Positions 1 to 9,410 of a stretch of DNA of 64,000 bases are shown in pieces. Source of the stretch: Candidatus Nitrospira allomarina (GTDB taxonomy: Bacteria; Nitrospirota; Nitrospiria; Nitrospirales; UBA8639); assembly GCF_032050975.1 (NCBI RefSeq), contig NZ_CP116967.1:1547001-1611000 (forward strand), written 5' to 3'. The first letter of the stretch is position 1. Every line of letters starts with the position of its first letter. The notes under the pieces are model-generated. The model was given only the letters and a program-made list of their open reading frames with translations, made no database searches and was not told where the DNA came from. Both the position numbers and the translations under genes were made by a program.

Positions 1-59
1 TGAAAAACAATGGCAGGCTTTTAGATTCTGAATTGGCGGGTTCTATTCCTGAGAGAGGT

Positions 60-89
60 TTGACACTCCAATTTACCCTATGGTAGCTT
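60..89 (+). promoter_or_regulatory. possible promoter of the rpsF operon
   Basis: A perfect -35 box TTGACA (60-65) is followed after 18 bases by a poor -10 TAGCTT (84-89), about 75 bases before rpsF. No gene is visible in bases 1-164. The -10 match is weak, so this is only a candidate. Confidence 0.3.
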
Positions 90-164
90 GTGTCCCCTTT
101 TGTGATACAACACGATTGCTCTGCCTGAAAACTAGAAAAATACTGTCAGAGGGAAAGGTTACGT

Positions 165-512
165 ATGAAATTGTATGAATCACTGTGTATTCTTCGTCCC
201 GTTCAAGCGGAAACAGAAAATGAGCGAGTGATTGAAAAAATGAAGGAAGTCCTGAGTCAGGCTGGAGCGAATATTTTAAAATTCGATAATAGCGGGAAAA
301 AGAAGCTGGCCTATGATATTCAACATGAGCGAAAGGGGACCTATATTACGGTTCAATTTGAAGGCCCCCCAACGGTCGTCTTTGAGTTGGAGCGCTTTCA
401 GCGTATGGAAGACCAGGTGATGAAATTCATGACTGTGCGGCTGAACCCAAGTGATTTGGTAGCGGTAGGTGAAGCAAGTGTGGAGGAAGCAGAAGATGGT
501 GGGATTCAATAA
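165..512 (+). CDS. rpsF: 30S ribosomal protein S6
   Basis: Protein S6 of the small-subunit platform, where it pairs with S18. It has 115 residues, close to the usual bacterial length, and the typical start MKLYESLCILRP plus the core stretch KKKLAYDI. The ATG is preceded by the purine-rich site GGAAAGG (152-158). The 3' end overlaps ssb by 17 bases, which suggests coupled translation. The rpsF-ssb-rpsR order is the classical one in bacteria. The acidic C-terminal tail (EEAEDGG) is common in S6. Confidence 0.97.
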   Translation: MKLYESLCILRPVQAETENERVIEKMKEVLSQAGANILKFDNSGKKKLAYDIQHERKGTYITVQFEGPPTVVFELERFQRMEDQVMKFMTVRLNPSDLVAVGEASVEEAEDGGIQ

Positions 513-906
513 AGTCATATTGATTGGAAATCTGACTAGAGATCCCGAGCTTCGGTATACACCCAGCGGCACCCCTGTAGTTAATTTCCCGTTAGCGGTC
601 AATCGTCGGTACCGTCAGGCCGATGATCAAAAAGAAGAGGTGTGCTATGTTGATATTGTCGTGTTTGGACGACAAGCTGAACATTGTGGGCAGTACCTCA
701 ATAAAGGTGACGGGGCCATCGTTGATGGTCGCCTACAACAACGGCGGTGGGAAACGGACGACGGGCAGAAGAGAAGCAAACATGAAGTCGTTGCTCAAAC
801 AGTAACGTTCTTGCCGAAAAAGTCCTCCTCGGGCACCTCTGGGGCAGGAGTGAGTGAGGAGTCTAACTATGATCCGGAAGAGTATTATCCAGACCCCATG
901 CCCTAA
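496..906 (+). CDS. ssb: single-stranded DNA-binding protein
   Basis: Binds single-stranded DNA in replication, repair and recombination. The OB-fold begins [20 protein letters not shown], which fixes the start at the ATG at 496. An in-frame ATG 27 bases further upstream would only add residues that do not belong to the family. GGAGG (482-486) lies inside rpsF at good distance. The protein has 136 residues. The C-terminus is acidic and proline-containing and ends DPMP. The usual SSB tip is DDxPF, so the last phenylalanine is missing, which is a variant of the partner-binding tail. Confidence 0.95.
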   Translation: MVGFNKVILIGNLTRDPELRYTPSGTPVVNFPLAVNRRYRQADDQKEEVCYVDIVVFGRQAEHCGQYLNKGDGAIVDGRLQQRRWETDDGQKRSKHEVVAQTVTFLPKKSSSGTSGAGVSEESNYDPEEYYPDPMP

Positions 907-929
907 TTTTTAGCCTAGGAGAGGTTTCT

Positions 930-1157
930 GTGGAAAAAGGACGATTGTTTCAGCGGAAAAGAGTGTGCCGCTTTTGCTTCGATAAGACGCCATTGGATTA
1001 CAAGGATGCAAATTTATTGAGGAATTTTCTCACGGAGCGCGGACGAATTATTCCTCGTCGGACCTCGGGGAATTGCTTGCGGCATCAAAGAAAATTAACC
1101 CAAGCGATTAAGCGTGCCAGGCATGTGGCTATCCTTTCATTTGCAGAAGAGCACTGA
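930..1157 (+). CDS. rpsR: 30S ribosomal protein S18 (zinc-type)
   Basis: Small-subunit protein that binds 16S rRNA together with S6. It has 75 residues from a GTG start, with AGGAGAGG at 917-924. The conserved block [14 protein letters not shown] and the C-terminal [11 protein letters not shown] are unmistakable. It carries CRFC near the N-terminus plus a Cys and His in the GNCLRH block, which is the metal-binding (C+) version of S18. rplI often follows rpsR in other bacteria, but here yceD follows instead. Confidence 0.97.
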   Translation: MEKGRLFQRKRVCRFCFDKTPLDYKDANLLRNFLTERGRIIPRRTSGNCLRHQRKLTQAIKRARHVAILSFAEEH

Positions 1158-1207
1158 GGTCACCAGTATTCTTCGAAACGGGGCAGGTAGAAAGGTGTGG
1201 TTGTTAA

Positions 1208-1825
1208 ATGTCTATAGCCATCAATCTACTTGATGTTCCCCCCACAGGTCTTCAAATTCATCATGAGGTGAGCCCCTCGGACTTATTGCTCTCCCATGAT
1301 GAGGGAATCCCTATTGGGAATTTAAGTTGTCATGGAGATCTTTTTCTGACCGGGGAGCGGTCAGCACATTTTCAAGGGAAAATATCCGGAAGGATGGCCA
1401 GGGAATGTGTGCGTTGCCTGGATCAATTTGAGGAAGATTTATCCCTATCGTGTGAGGTGGAATTTAAAAAGGCCGTGAAAGCGGTCAATGTGATTGTGCC
1501 GCACAGGGATAAAGGCAAAGGGGCAAAGGGGCGTGACAAATCCGTCGATGATAATGCGACAGAGGAAGATGTATACCCTATTACAGGAAATGAAATCGAC
1601 CTTCTTCCGGCTATTCGAGAGCAGGTCATTCTTGCTACCCCCCTTCAATCTTTATGCAATGAAAACTGCCTCGGGTTGTGCCAAGTATGCGGGAGCAATT
1701 TAAATGATGGCATATGTGGGTGTTGTACCCCAGTGACTAGCTCAGCACCAGTGCCAATTCAGCAAACAATATCAAAAAAACATCCATCAAAGCGCTCCTC
1801 TATTTCTGCTCGAAGAGGATCGTGA
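1208..1825 (+). CDS. yceD: YceD/DUF177 family protein
   Basis: YceD (DUF177) proteins are needed for normal 23S rRNA accumulation in other bacteria and are nearly always encoded just before rpmF, as here. Visible signatures are CVRCLDQF in the first third and a cysteine cluster CNENCLGLCQVCG near residue 155. The protein has 205 residues, slightly long, because of a basic linker (KDKGKGAKGRDK region) and a Ser/Pro/Lys-rich tail after the Cys cluster. The cysteines probably bind metal (inference). The start is the ATG at 1208. Confidence 0.85.
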   Translation: MSIAINLLDVPPTGLQIHHEVSPSDLLLSHDEGIPIGNLSCHGDLFLTGERSAHFQGKISGRMARECVRCLDQFEEDLSLSCEVEFKKAVKAVNVIVPHRDKGKGAKGRDKSVDDNATEEDVYPITGNEIDLLPAIREQVILATPLQSLCNENCLGLCQVCGSNLNDGICGCCTPVTSSAPVPIQQTISKKHPSKRSSISARRGS

Positions 1826-1863
1826 AGGCATCAGTCACCTCTTAACAGAAAAGTTGGACTATT

Positions 1864-2046
1864 ATGGCAAATCCTAAACACAAAATTTCAAAAGCCCGGA
1901 GAGATAAGCGGCGATCTCATCTCAAACTCACCCCGCCAAATTTGTCTACGTGTCCTCAATGTCATGAGCCCAAGCCGTCTCATACGACATGTTTAAATTG
2001 TGGAACCTATAAGGGCATCGCCATTATTTCGGTGGAAGAGGGATAA
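1864..2046 (+). CDS. rpmF: 50S ribosomal protein L32 (zinc-type)
   Basis: Small large-subunit protein of 60 residues. It starts MANPKHKISKARRDKRR and has two CxxC pairs (CPQC and CLNC), the zinc ribbon of the metal-binding L32 form. It lies 38 bases after yceD and just before plsX, the widespread yceD-rpmF-plsX-fabH arrangement that links ribosome and membrane-lipid synthesis. Confidence 0.97.
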   Translation: MANPKHKISKARRDKRRSHLKLTPPNLSTCPQCHEPKPSHTTCLNCGTYKGIAIISVEEG

Positions 2047-2091
2047 ACGGTATTTTCCTTCTCGAGTCCGTCATCTTTTAACACCAAACCC

Positions 2092-3087
2092 ATGAAAATA
2101 GCCGTGGACGCGATGGGGGGGGATCATGGATTATCTCCCAATGTCGAAGGAGCCATACAGGCTACAAGGGAATCCTCTCTCTCGATTATCCTGGTCGGGG
2201 ACGAACCGTCTCTCCAATCTCATCTGGACAAACTCGGCGGCACCAAAGCCGGCATTGAGATTTTTCATGCGCCACAGGTTGTGGATATGCATGAATCTCC
2301 TGCGTTGATTGCCAGAAAAAAACGAGATTCTTCCATATGGAAAGCCACAGAATTAGTTAAAAATAAGCAAGCTGACGCGTTGGTGAGTGCCGGAAATACT
2401 GGTGCTACGATGGTGTCAGCATTTTTTCTTTTGGGATTGATCCAAGGGGTAGAACGACCGGCAATCGCCGCGACATTGCCGACTCGCCAGGGTAAGGCAA
2501 TCATGCTGGATGTCGGCGCCACTGTTGATTGTACGGCTCGCCAACTTTTCCAGTTTGGGATAATGGGGCATGAATATGGTAGGCATCTCCTGGGAACTGA
2601 TCGTCCAAGGGTCGGTCTATTGAGTATTGGGGAAGAAGATACCAAGGGGAATGAAGTCACCAAAGAAACCTTTAAATTGTTGAAGGATAGCCCTATTAAT
2701 TTCATTGGTAATGTTGAAGGGCGAGATGTCTATAGTGGGAATGCCGATGTCATTGTGACCGATGGATTTATTGGAAATGTGGCCTTGAAAATTTCTGAAG
2801 GGTTGGCGGATGCGATTAAAAAGATGCTGATGAAAGAAATTGCCCAGTCAGCTCTGGGTCGGCTTTCCTATCTATTTGTGGCCGGACCCCTTCTGCGTTT
2901 ACGGCGAAAAACCGATTATGCCGAATTCGGCGGAGCTCCACTTTTAGGGGTTGAGGGTATCAGTATGATTTGTCATGGTCGTTCCTCCTCGAAGGCGATC
3001 AAGAATGCTATTCTTCGAGCCCAGGCTTTGGCAGAAGGTGGCTTGATTGAGGAAATCCGAGGGGACATTGCCCAAGGGTGCAGGTGA
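2092..3087 (+). CDS. plsX: phosphate acyltransferase PlsX
   Basis: Converts acyl-ACP to acyl-phosphate, the first step of phospholipid synthesis in the PlsX/PlsY pathway. It has 331 residues. Diagnostic stretches are IAVDAMGGDHG at the N-terminus, SAGNTGATM near residue 100, and VTDGFIGNVALK near residue 225. The ATG at 2092 gives the standard N-terminus. It opens the fatty-acid cluster and sits 21 bases before fabH. Confidence 0.97.
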   Translation: MKIAVDAMGGDHGLSPNVEGAIQATRESSLSIILVGDEPSLQSHLDKLGGTKAGIEIFHAPQVVDMHESPALIARKKRDSSIWKATELVKNKQADALVSAGNTGATMVSAFFLLGLIQGVERPAIAATLPTRQGKAIMLDVGATVDCTARQLFQFGIMGHEYGRHLLGTDRPRVGLLSIGEEDTKGNEVTKETFKLLKDSPINFIGNVEGRDVYSGNADVIVTDGFIGNVALKISEGLADAIKKMLMKEIAQSALGRLSYLFVAGPLLRLRRKTDYAEFGGAPLLGVEGISMICHGRSSSKAIKNAILRAQALAEGGLIEEIRGDIAQGCR

Positions 3088-3108
3088 GTTCAACGCGGTG
3101 TTTCATGT

Positions 3109-4083
3109 ATGAATAGTCTGATTCTAGGGACAGGGGCCTATGTTCCCAAGCGAATCTTGACCAATGCGGATTTAGAGCGCATGGTTGAGACCTCGGATAC
3201 CTGGATTATTGAACGGACAGGCATCAGGGAGCGCCGAGTGGTTGACCCAGGGCAGGCCTGTTCCGATTTAGCTGTTGAGGCGGCTCAGCGTGCGTTAATC
3301 GCTGCTGATGTGGCCCCATCGGAGATCGACCTGATCCTTTTAGCCACCTGTACTGGAGATTCTCCTCTTCCTTCAACTGCCTGTCTTATCCAGCATCGGT
3401 TAGGAGCAAATCGGGCAGCAGCGTGTGATATTTCCGCCGCCTGTTGTGGATTTATCTATGCGTTGGCTATTGCAGATGCTTATGTGAGAAATGGTATGCG
3501 GCACGTATTGGTCATTGGTTCCGAAGTCATGTCGGCGATAACCGATTGGACCGATCGCAATACGTGCGTGTTATTTGGCGACGGAGCTGGGGCGGTGGTG
3601 GTAGGGCAAGGCACTGAAGGTTCGGGGATTCTTTCCACCCATTTGCATGCCAATGGCGGACTCTCTGATATGATTCAGGTTCCCGGAGGCGGATCGCGGG
3701 AGCCGGCATCCAAAGAGGTTCTTCAAGAAAAACGATGTTTTATAAAAATGAAGGGCAATGAAACTTTTAAAATCGCCGTTAAATCAATGGAGGAGGCCAC
3801 CAAAGAGGCATTAGAGGCCAATAAATTAGCAATGGACGATGTCGATCTGTTCATTCCTCATCAGGCCAATATGCGGATATTGAATGCCGTGGGTCAGCGA
3901 TTGGGGTTGGATCGAGAAAAGTTGATGATAAATTTAGATCGATTTGGTAATACCTCTGCAGCATCGATTCCGTTGGCGCTCGATCAAGCTGTCCGGGAGG
4001 GAAGAATTCATAAAGGGAGTGTGGTGTTGTTGGCTGCATTTGGTGCAGGTCTTACCTGGGCTTCAGCGGTCGTTCGTTGGTAA
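3109..4083 (+). CDS. fabH: beta-ketoacyl-ACP synthase III (FabH)
   Basis: Starts fatty-acid chains by condensing acetyl-CoA (or another acyl-CoA) with malonyl-ACP. It has 324 residues. The Cys-His-Asn triad is complete: Cys112 in SAACCGF, His251 in IPHQAN and Asn281 in FGNTSAAS. A second cysteine directly follows the catalytic one, where many FabH proteins have Ala. The start ATG (3109) lies 21 bases after plsX. A 121-base gap without a visible gene separates it from the next enzyme. Confidence 0.97.
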   Translation: MNSLILGTGAYVPKRILTNADLERMVETSDTWIIERTGIRERRVVDPGQACSDLAVEAAQRALIAADVAPSEIDLILLATCTGDSPLPSTACLIQHRLGANRAAACDISAACCGFIYALAIADAYVRNGMRHVLVIGSEVMSAITDWTDRNTCVLFGDGAGAVVVGQGTEGSGILSTHLHANGGLSDMIQVPGGGSREPASKEVLQEKRCFIKMKGNETFKIAVKSMEEATKEALEANKLAMDDVDLFIPHQANMRILNAVGQRLGLDREKLMINLDRFGNTSAASIPLALDQAVREGRIHKGSVVLLAAFGAGLTWASAVVRW

Positions 4084-4204
4084 TGTGACTGCCGGCGGAT
4101 TTCTCCCTCCTGAATGAGATCGTTGCCATAAAAGCAGAGGAAGAATCTGAGGCTTCCAACAAGAGCAAACCAGAATATTTTTGGGGTTTAAAGAGAGGGG
4201 AATT

Positions 4205-5020
4205 ATGTCTGGAACGACCTCATGGGGTGATAATGATTGGGCGCTGATTCTAGGAGTCTCTAGTGGATTTGGAGAGGCGGCAGCTATGGAGCTGGCCAAT
4301 TTAGGGTTGAATATCTGTGGTGTGCATCTTGATCGAAAATCAACGCAAGCGAATGCGGAGCGCATTGCCTCGCAGATTCGCTCACTCGGTCGAGAGGTCC
4401 TGTTTTTTAATGTCAATGCGGCCGATCCCGAAAAGCGTGTCGACATTTTGAAGGCACTGAAGCAACGGGGAGAAGAATCCGGGAGGTCCGTCTGTGTCAG
4501 AGTGTTGTTGCATTCGTTAGCTTTTGGGACCCTGAAGCCGTATATTGCGGAATCCCATGCAGAGGCCATTAATAAAGCACAGATGGATATGACGTTGGAT
4601 GTCATGGCTAATAGTCTGGTGTATTGGACACAGGATTTAGTGGCACAAAAATTTTTGGGTACAGGGAGTCGCATCTTCTCCATGACCAGCGCCGGAGGCG
4701 CACGAGTCTGGCGAACCTATGGGGCGGTTTCCGCTGCAAAGTCGGCCCTGGAATCTCATACGAGGCAATTAGCCCTGGAACTGGCTCCTCTGGGTATCAC
4801 GGTAAACTCGCTGATGGCAGGTGTCACCGATACTCCGGCTTTGCGTAAAATTCCCGGTTCTGATGAAATGCTGACCTTAGCCAAACGAAAAAATCCTTCA
4901 AACCGGCTGACTACAACTCAAGATGTCGCCGATGCGTTAGGCCTGTTAAGTCATCCGAAAGCTCATTGGATCACTGGAAATGTAATTTGTGTGGATGGTG
5001 GAGAGTTTATTGTTGACTAG
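4205..5020 (+). CDS. fabL: enoyl-ACP reductase, FabL-like short-chain dehydrogenase
   Basis: A short-chain dehydrogenase of 271 residues, probably the enoyl-ACP reductase that completes each elongation cycle. The nucleotide-binding loop is GVSSGFG (17-23). The active-site serine is about Ser162, and Tyr172-X6-Lys179 has the six-residue spacing of enoyl reductases (FabI/FabL), not the YX3K of ketoreductases. The C-terminal part, from the AGVTDTPALRKIP stretch to VDGGEF, resembles Bacillus FabL (from memory of that family). The ATG at 4205 follows GAGAGGGG, so the TTG at 4181 is less likely. No other enoyl reductase is seen in the cluster. FabI is the alternative name. Confidence 0.78.
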   Translation: MSGTTSWGDNDWALILGVSSGFGEAAAMELANLGLNICGVHLDRKSTQANAERIASQIRSLGREVLFFNVNAADPEKRVDILKALKQRGEESGRSVCVRVLLHSLAFGTLKPYIAESHAEAINKAQMDMTLDVMANSLVYWTQDLVAQKFLGTGSRIFSMTSAGGARVWRTYGAVSAAKSALESHTRQLALELAPLGITVNSLMAGVTDTPALRKIPGSDEMLTLAKRKNPSNRLTTTQDVADALGLLSHPKAHWITGNVICVDGGEFIVD

Positions 5021-5091
5021 TTTCAGGAAGTGGGAGGAGCCATGTGGTGGACTGTCTTGAGTCATGGCATTTTAGAGGGTGAGCGAAAAGC

Positions 5092-6027
5092 ATGAAGCCA
5101 GTCTTTGGTTTTCTGTTTCCTGGGCAAGGCTCTCAGTCTGTCGGCATGGGGAAGATTCTTTTTGATAGGAGTCCTGCGGTTCAGGCCCTCTATAAGGAAG
5201 CCGCGGATATCTTGGGGTATGATATTGCCGCATTGTGTTTTGAGGGGCCGTCAGAACAACTCAATCGAACCGAATATACGCAGCCGGCATTGCTGGTGAC
5301 CAGTCTCGCAGCATTCCAACAGGTCGGTGATGGCCCCCTTCTTCCCGCTGCGGTTGCCGGTCATAGCTTAGGCGAATATACCGCATTAGTGGCGGCCGGC
5401 GCGTTAAATTTTGGTGAAGCGGTTAATCTGGTGCAGAAGCGCGCGCGTTATATGGCCGAGGCCGTGACTCCAGGAAGTGGGTTAGTGGCCGCGATTTTAG
5501 GCCTTTCGGAAAAGGATGTCCGAAGTGTTTGTCAAGAAGCAGGATCTATGGGCATTGTGGCTCCTGCCAATTTCAATTCTCCAGGCCAAACGGTTATTGC
5601 CGGAGAAAAAGCCGCAGTGGAGCATGCCGCAGCATTGGCTAAGACGCGTGGAGCGAAGCGGGTCATGCCGCTTCCGGTCAGTGTCCCCGTTCATACTCCA
5701 TTGATGCAGGTTGCTGCTGACAGGCTAAAAAAAGATATTGATTCTCTAAAGTGGTCTGTTTTAAAGGTACCGTTGGTTAATAATGTGGAAGCGAAAGCCT
5801 TGTTGTCAGCGGAGGAGGTTCGTGAGTCCCTTGTTCGACAATTACCTTCTCCGGTGCGCTGGCAGGAAACCATCCAGGCCATGTCGCTGATGGGCATCAC
5901 ACATTTCGTGGAAATCGGTCCAGGGAAAGTTTTGACGGGATTAGTGAAGCGCATTGTTCCTGAGGCCACCACCTGGAATGTGATGGATCAGGAATCGTAC
6001 GCCCACGTCCTGTCGCACTGCGCCTAA
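5092..6027 (+). CDS. fabD: malonyl-CoA:ACP transacylase (FabD)
   Basis: Loads malonyl groups onto ACP. It has 311 residues. The motif FPGQGSQ is at residues 9-15, the nucleophile Ser92 is in GHSLGEYTAL, and the partner His202 is in VPVHTPLM. It is encoded between the enoyl reductase and fabG, all on the same strand. About 70 bases upstream separate it from the preceding gene. Confidence 0.97.
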   Translation: MKPVFGFLFPGQGSQSVGMGKILFDRSPAVQALYKEAADILGYDIAALCFEGPSEQLNRTEYTQPALLVTSLAAFQQVGDGPLLPAAVAGHSLGEYTALVAAGALNFGEAVNLVQKRARYMAEAVTPGSGLVAAILGLSEKDVRSVCQEAGSMGIVAPANFNSPGQTVIAGEKAAVEHAAALAKTRGAKRVMPLPVSVPVHTPLMQVAADRLKKDIDSLKWSVLKVPLVNNVEAKALLSAEEVRESLVRQLPSPVRWQETIQAMSLMGITHFVEIGPGKVLTGLVKRIVPEATTWNVMDQESYAHVLSHCA

Positions 6028-6064
6028 GGACAAACGGGATCGAATTTTCCAGAAGGATTGAAGA

Positions 6065-6811
6065 ATGTTGTTGACGGAAAAAATTGCAATAGTGACAGGC
6101 GGTGCCCAAGGAATCGGGCAGGCGATTGCGACTAACTTGGCCAAGGAAGGTGCAGATGTGGTGGTCGCCGATCTTGATGCCGATCGTTGTCAAGAAACCG
6201 TGGATCTTGTCCAACAGTCAGGTCGCAAAGCGTTGGCGGTTTCGGTCAATGTTGGCGAGTGGGAACAGGCCAAGGGAATGATGGAACGCGTCCTCAAAGA
6301 ATGGGGGCGAGTGGATATCTTGGTCAATAACGCCGGTATTACGCGAGATGGCTTGCTGATGCGGATGAAAGAGGAGGATTGGCTTGCCGTCCTCCAGGTC
6401 AATTTGACCGGCACGTTTTTCTGTGCAAAGGCCGTTCTGCCTTCCATGAGCAAGCAGCGAAGTGGTCGTATTGTTAATATTGCTTCTATTGTCGGAGCAA
6501 TCGGGAACATGGGCCAGGCTAACTATGCGGCGTCAAAAGCGGGTGTGATTGGTCTCACCAAAACAATTGCCCGGGAGTATGCCAGTCGAAATATTACCGT
6601 CAATGCCGTGGCTCCGGGATTTATTGATACGGCGATGACCCAACATCTTTCGCCAGAAATTAAAGAGGGATTACTGAATCAAATTGCATTAAAGCGGTTA
6701 GGGCAGCCTTCGGATGTTGCCGATGCAGTATGTTTTCTGAGTTCGGAGAAGGCCGGGTATATTACCGGGCATGTGTTACATGTGAATGGCGGGATGCATA
6801 TGGCGTCCTAG
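6065..6811 (+). CDS. fabG: 3-oxoacyl-ACP reductase (FabG)
   Basis: NADPH-dependent ketoreductase of fatty-acid synthesis, 248 residues. The cofactor loop TGGAQGIG is at 11-18, NNAG at 88-91, the catalytic Ser141, and Tyr154-X3-Lys158. The C-terminus [10 protein letters not shown] is typical of FabG. The ATG at 6065 follows AAGGATTG. It is separated from acpP by 56 bases. Confidence 0.97.
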   Translation: MLLTEKIAIVTGGAQGIGQAIATNLAKEGADVVVADLDADRCQETVDLVQQSGRKALAVSVNVGEWEQAKGMMERVLKEWGRVDILVNNAGITRDGLLMRMKEEDWLAVLQVNLTGTFFCAKAVLPSMSKQRSGRIVNIASIVGAIGNMGQANYAASKAGVIGLTKTIAREYASRNITVNAVAPGFIDTAMTQHLSPEIKEGLLNQIALKRLGQPSDVADAVCFLSSEKAGYITGHVLHVNGGMHMAS

Positions 6812-6867
6812 CCCATGCGCAACAGGATGTGTCATTCGATAAACTTTGTAAGGAGGAGGAGCCAACA

Positions 6868-7098
6868 ATGGCAGTTGAAGAGCGTGTCAAAAAAATTATT
6901 GTGGAACAATTAGGTGTTGAAGAAGATGACGTGGTTCCTGAGGCCAAGTTTGTAGAAGATCTTGGAGCTGACTCCTTAGATACGGTGGAATTGGTGATGG
7001 CCTTAGAAGAAGAGTTTGAGATCGAAATTCCGGATGAAGATGCAGAAAAAATTCAAACGGTCTCGGCGGCCATCGATTTTATCAAAGAAAAGGTCTGA
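6868..7098 (+). CDS. acpP: acyl carrier protein
   Basis: Acidic 76-residue carrier of growing acyl chains. Ser36 in the [10 protein letters not shown] motif takes the phosphopantetheine arm. The start is the ATG at 6868 behind a strong AAGGAGGAGG (6850-6859), as expected of one of the most abundant proteins. A longer reading frame overlapping fabG exists but is not needed. The order fabD-fabG-acpP-fabF is the textbook one. Confidence 0.98.
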   Translation: MAVEERVKKIIVEQLGVEEDDVVPEAKFVEDLGADSLDTVELVMALEEEFEIEIPDEDAEKIQTVSAAIDFIKEKV

Positions 7099-7219
7099 AA
7101 GAATCATCGAGTACTGTGCGAACTTGCGGTTCGTCCATAGTTGATCACGGGCGTCGAGGAGGTAAAGCCCCGGGTTCATTATCTGGGTTTTCCAGCCATG
7201 ATATGTAGGGAGTACCTCA

Positions 7220-8473
7220 ATGACTGAATGGAAACCACGACGTGTGGTTGTGACAGGATTGGGATTGGTTACACCTCTGGATATTGGTGTATCCAACACA
7301 TGGGATAAATTATGCAAAGGCCAATCCGGAATCGGACCCATTACCCGATTTGATGCCAGTCAGTATTCGGTGCAGATTGCGGGAGAGGTCAAGAATTTTG
7401 ATCCCTCGACGTTTATTGAGAAAAAAGAAATCAAAAAGATGGATACCTTCATCCATTTTGCCCTTGCCGCCAGTCAGGAAGCGGTGGATGATGCCAAGCT
7501 TGTCGTGAACCCGGATGAGGCGGACCGTGTGGGAGTCTATATTGGAGCAGGCATTGGAGGTCTTCCGGCCATTGAACATTATCATAAGGTGTTGCTGGAA
7601 CGTGGCCCCGACCGGGTTTCCCCATTTTTTATCCCGATGGTCATTATTAATTTGGCATCCGGTCAGGTGGCGATCCGTTTTGGTGCTAAGGGTCCGAATG
7701 CCTGTACGGTCACGGCCTGCGCCACAGGGAATCATTGTATTGGGGACGGATTTCGACTGATTCAGCGGGGAGAGGCCGATGTGATGCTGGTGGGAGGAGC
7801 GGAATCGACCATTTGCCCTACAGCGGTAGCTGGATTTGCTGCGGCGAAGGCGTTGTCCAAGAGAAATGATGAACCGAACCGGGCCAGTCGGCCTTTTGAT
7901 AAAGACCGTGACGGGTTTGTCATTGGCGAAGGTGCCGGTGTGTTAATTCTGGAGGAATTGGAGCACGCCAAATCTCGAGGCGCGCGTATTTACGCCGAGG
8001 TGATCGGCTATGCCATGAATAGCGATGCCTTTCATATTACTGCCCCACCAGATGATGGAGCCGGTGCGGTAACCTGTATGGAGCGTGCGATTCAGGATGC
8101 GGGAATCGCCAAAGAATCTGTGGGATATATTAATGCTCATGCCACGTCCACATTTGCCGATCGGATTGAAACCCAGGTTATCAAACACGTCTTTGGGGAC
8201 CGGGCCTATTCCATTCCTGTGGGTTCTACCAAGTCCATGACCGGCCATCTATTGGGGGCTGCCGGGGGAATTGAAGCGGTCTTTTCTATTTTAGCTATGC
8301 ACCACGGCATCATTCCTCCGACGATCAATTTGGAAACGCCAGATCCCGAATGCGACTTGGATTATATTCCGACTCATGCCAGATCCTGTGCCATCGATGT
8401 CGCCATATCCAATGCATTTGGATTTGGTGGAGTCAATGCCTGTCTAGTATTCCGGCGTTGGAAGGGCGAATAG
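7220..8473 (+). CDS. fabF: beta-ketoacyl-ACP synthase II (FabF)
   Basis: Elongating condensing enzyme, 417 residues. The catalytic set is present: Cys167 in TACATGNH, His307 in NAHATST and His343 in [10 protein letters not shown]. The second-histidine motif reads [11 protein letters not shown], where most FabF proteins have HGTST followed by a Gly/Asp-containing loop, so this is a small active-site variation. The 121 bases between acpP and fabF hold no visible gene. Confidence 0.96.
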   Translation: MTEWKPRRVVVTGLGLVTPLDIGVSNTWDKLCKGQSGIGPITRFDASQYSVQIAGEVKNFDPSTFIEKKEIKKMDTFIHFALAASQEAVDDAKLVVNPDEADRVGVYIGAGIGGLPAIEHYHKVLLERGPDRVSPFFIPMVIINLASGQVAIRFGAKGPNACTVTACATGNHCIGDGFRLIQRGEADVMLVGGAESTICPTAVAGFAAAKALSKRNDEPNRASRPFDKDRDGFVIGEGAGVLILEELEHAKSRGARIYAEVIGYAMNSDAFHITAPPDDGAGAVTCMERAIQDAGIAKESVGYINAHATSTFADRIETQVIKHVFGDRAYSIPVGSTKSMTGHLLGAAGGIEAVFSILAMHHGIIPPTINLETPDPECDLDYIPTHARSCAIDVAISNAFGFGGVNACLVFRRWKGE

Positions 8474-8537
8474 GCAGCATGGTCCCTTCCTGATTAGATT
8501 GTTTCGAGAGAGGTGCCTCTCAGGACGTCGGATGCAG

Positions 8538-8573
8538 TTGCCCCGACCTCGCCCCGAAAAGATATGATATACT
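8538..8573 (+). promoter_or_regulatory. possible promoter for rnc
   Basis: TTGCCC (8538-8543) is followed after 19 bases by TATGAT (8563-8568), which overlaps a second -10-like TATACT (8568-8573). It lies in the 171-base gap between fabF and rnc. The spacing is a little long, so it is a candidate only. Confidence 0.35.
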
Positions 8574-8644
8574 ACAACGTTTTGCTCAAGAAGTAAGAAA
8601 ACAACAATCATGCGTGTCAATATTACCAATTCTTTGTAGATCTC

Positions 8645-9394
8645 GTGGCTGCTCTTGCATTTGAAGACATTCAGGAATCGTTGGAGTATAAATTTAAGCA
8701 GCAAGCTCTGCTATGTGAGGCGCTCACCCACCGTTCCTTTTCTCAAACTCAACGCCAGGCGGGGAGTCCCCACAATGAACGGTTAGAATTTTTAGGGGAT
8801 GCGGTGTTGGGATTGGTTGTCAGCGAAAGTCTTGCGGCGATGTTCCCGGATTCTACAGAGGGCAAACTCTCCAAGATTAAAGCGGGGTTAATTAGCCGAT
8901 CCACTCTTTCGAAAGCAGCGAGTCGTCTCCAGTTGGGGCAGTGGTTACGATTGGGTCGGGGGGAGGAAGCGACCAAGGGCCGAGAAAAAATATCACTGTT
9001 AGCCAATGCCCTTGAAGCGATCATTGGGGCGGTGTATCTTGATGGGGGGTTGGATGCCGCGAGAGCCTTTATTCAAAAAGTTTTGACCGCGGAATTTTTT
9101 TCATTACACAACAGTCCGGTATCTTCAGTGGGGTGGGATGGGAAAAGCCGTCTGCAAGAATGGACGCATAAACAATTTGGAGCAAGTCCCCAGTATCGAC
9201 TTGTTCGGGAATCCGGCCCGGATCATCAAAAAGTTTTTGCTGTCACGGTGGAAATACAAGGGAAAATCATGGGTCAGGGAGAGGGTCGGACGAAAAAAGA
9301 GGCCGAACAAGCTGCGGCAGCGCAAGCGATGGCTCAGGCTGGGCTTGATGTTTCAGACGAGCCAAATTATTCAATCAAGAAATCAACAGATTAG
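8645..9394 (+). CDS. rnc: ribonuclease III
   Basis: Double-strand-specific endoribonuclease for rRNA and mRNA processing, 249 residues. The signature NERLEFLGDAVLG (44-56) supplies Glu45 and Asp52, and Glu124 in NALEAIIG completes the metal site. A double-stranded RNA-binding domain follows from about residue 170 to the end. The GTG start at 8645 (then Ala-Ala) is the only reasonable start. rnc next to fab genes is common in bacteria. Confidence 0.96.
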   Translation: MAALAFEDIQESLEYKFKQQALLCEALTHRSFSQTQRQAGSPHNERLEFLGDAVLGLVVSESLAAMFPDSTEGKLSKIKAGLISRSTLSKAASRLQLGQWLRLGRGEEATKGREKISLLANALEAIIGAVYLDGGLDAARAFIQKVLTAEFFSLHNSPVSSVGWDGKSRLQEWTHKQFGASPQYRLVRESGPDHQKVFAVTVEIQGKIMGQGEGRTKKEAEQAAAAQAMAQAGLDVSDEPNYSIKKSTD

Positions 9395-9410
9395 CCATGG
9401 AGGAGGAATT

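Noticed and set aside
4063-4683. A 206-codon minus-strand frame overlapping fabH and the enoyl reductase
   Set aside because: It lies opposite two well-supported genes and shows no known motif.
8506-8521. GAGAG and CTCTC pair around AGGTGC just after fabF, as a terminator
   Set aside because: The stem is short and no T-run follows. It may be chance.
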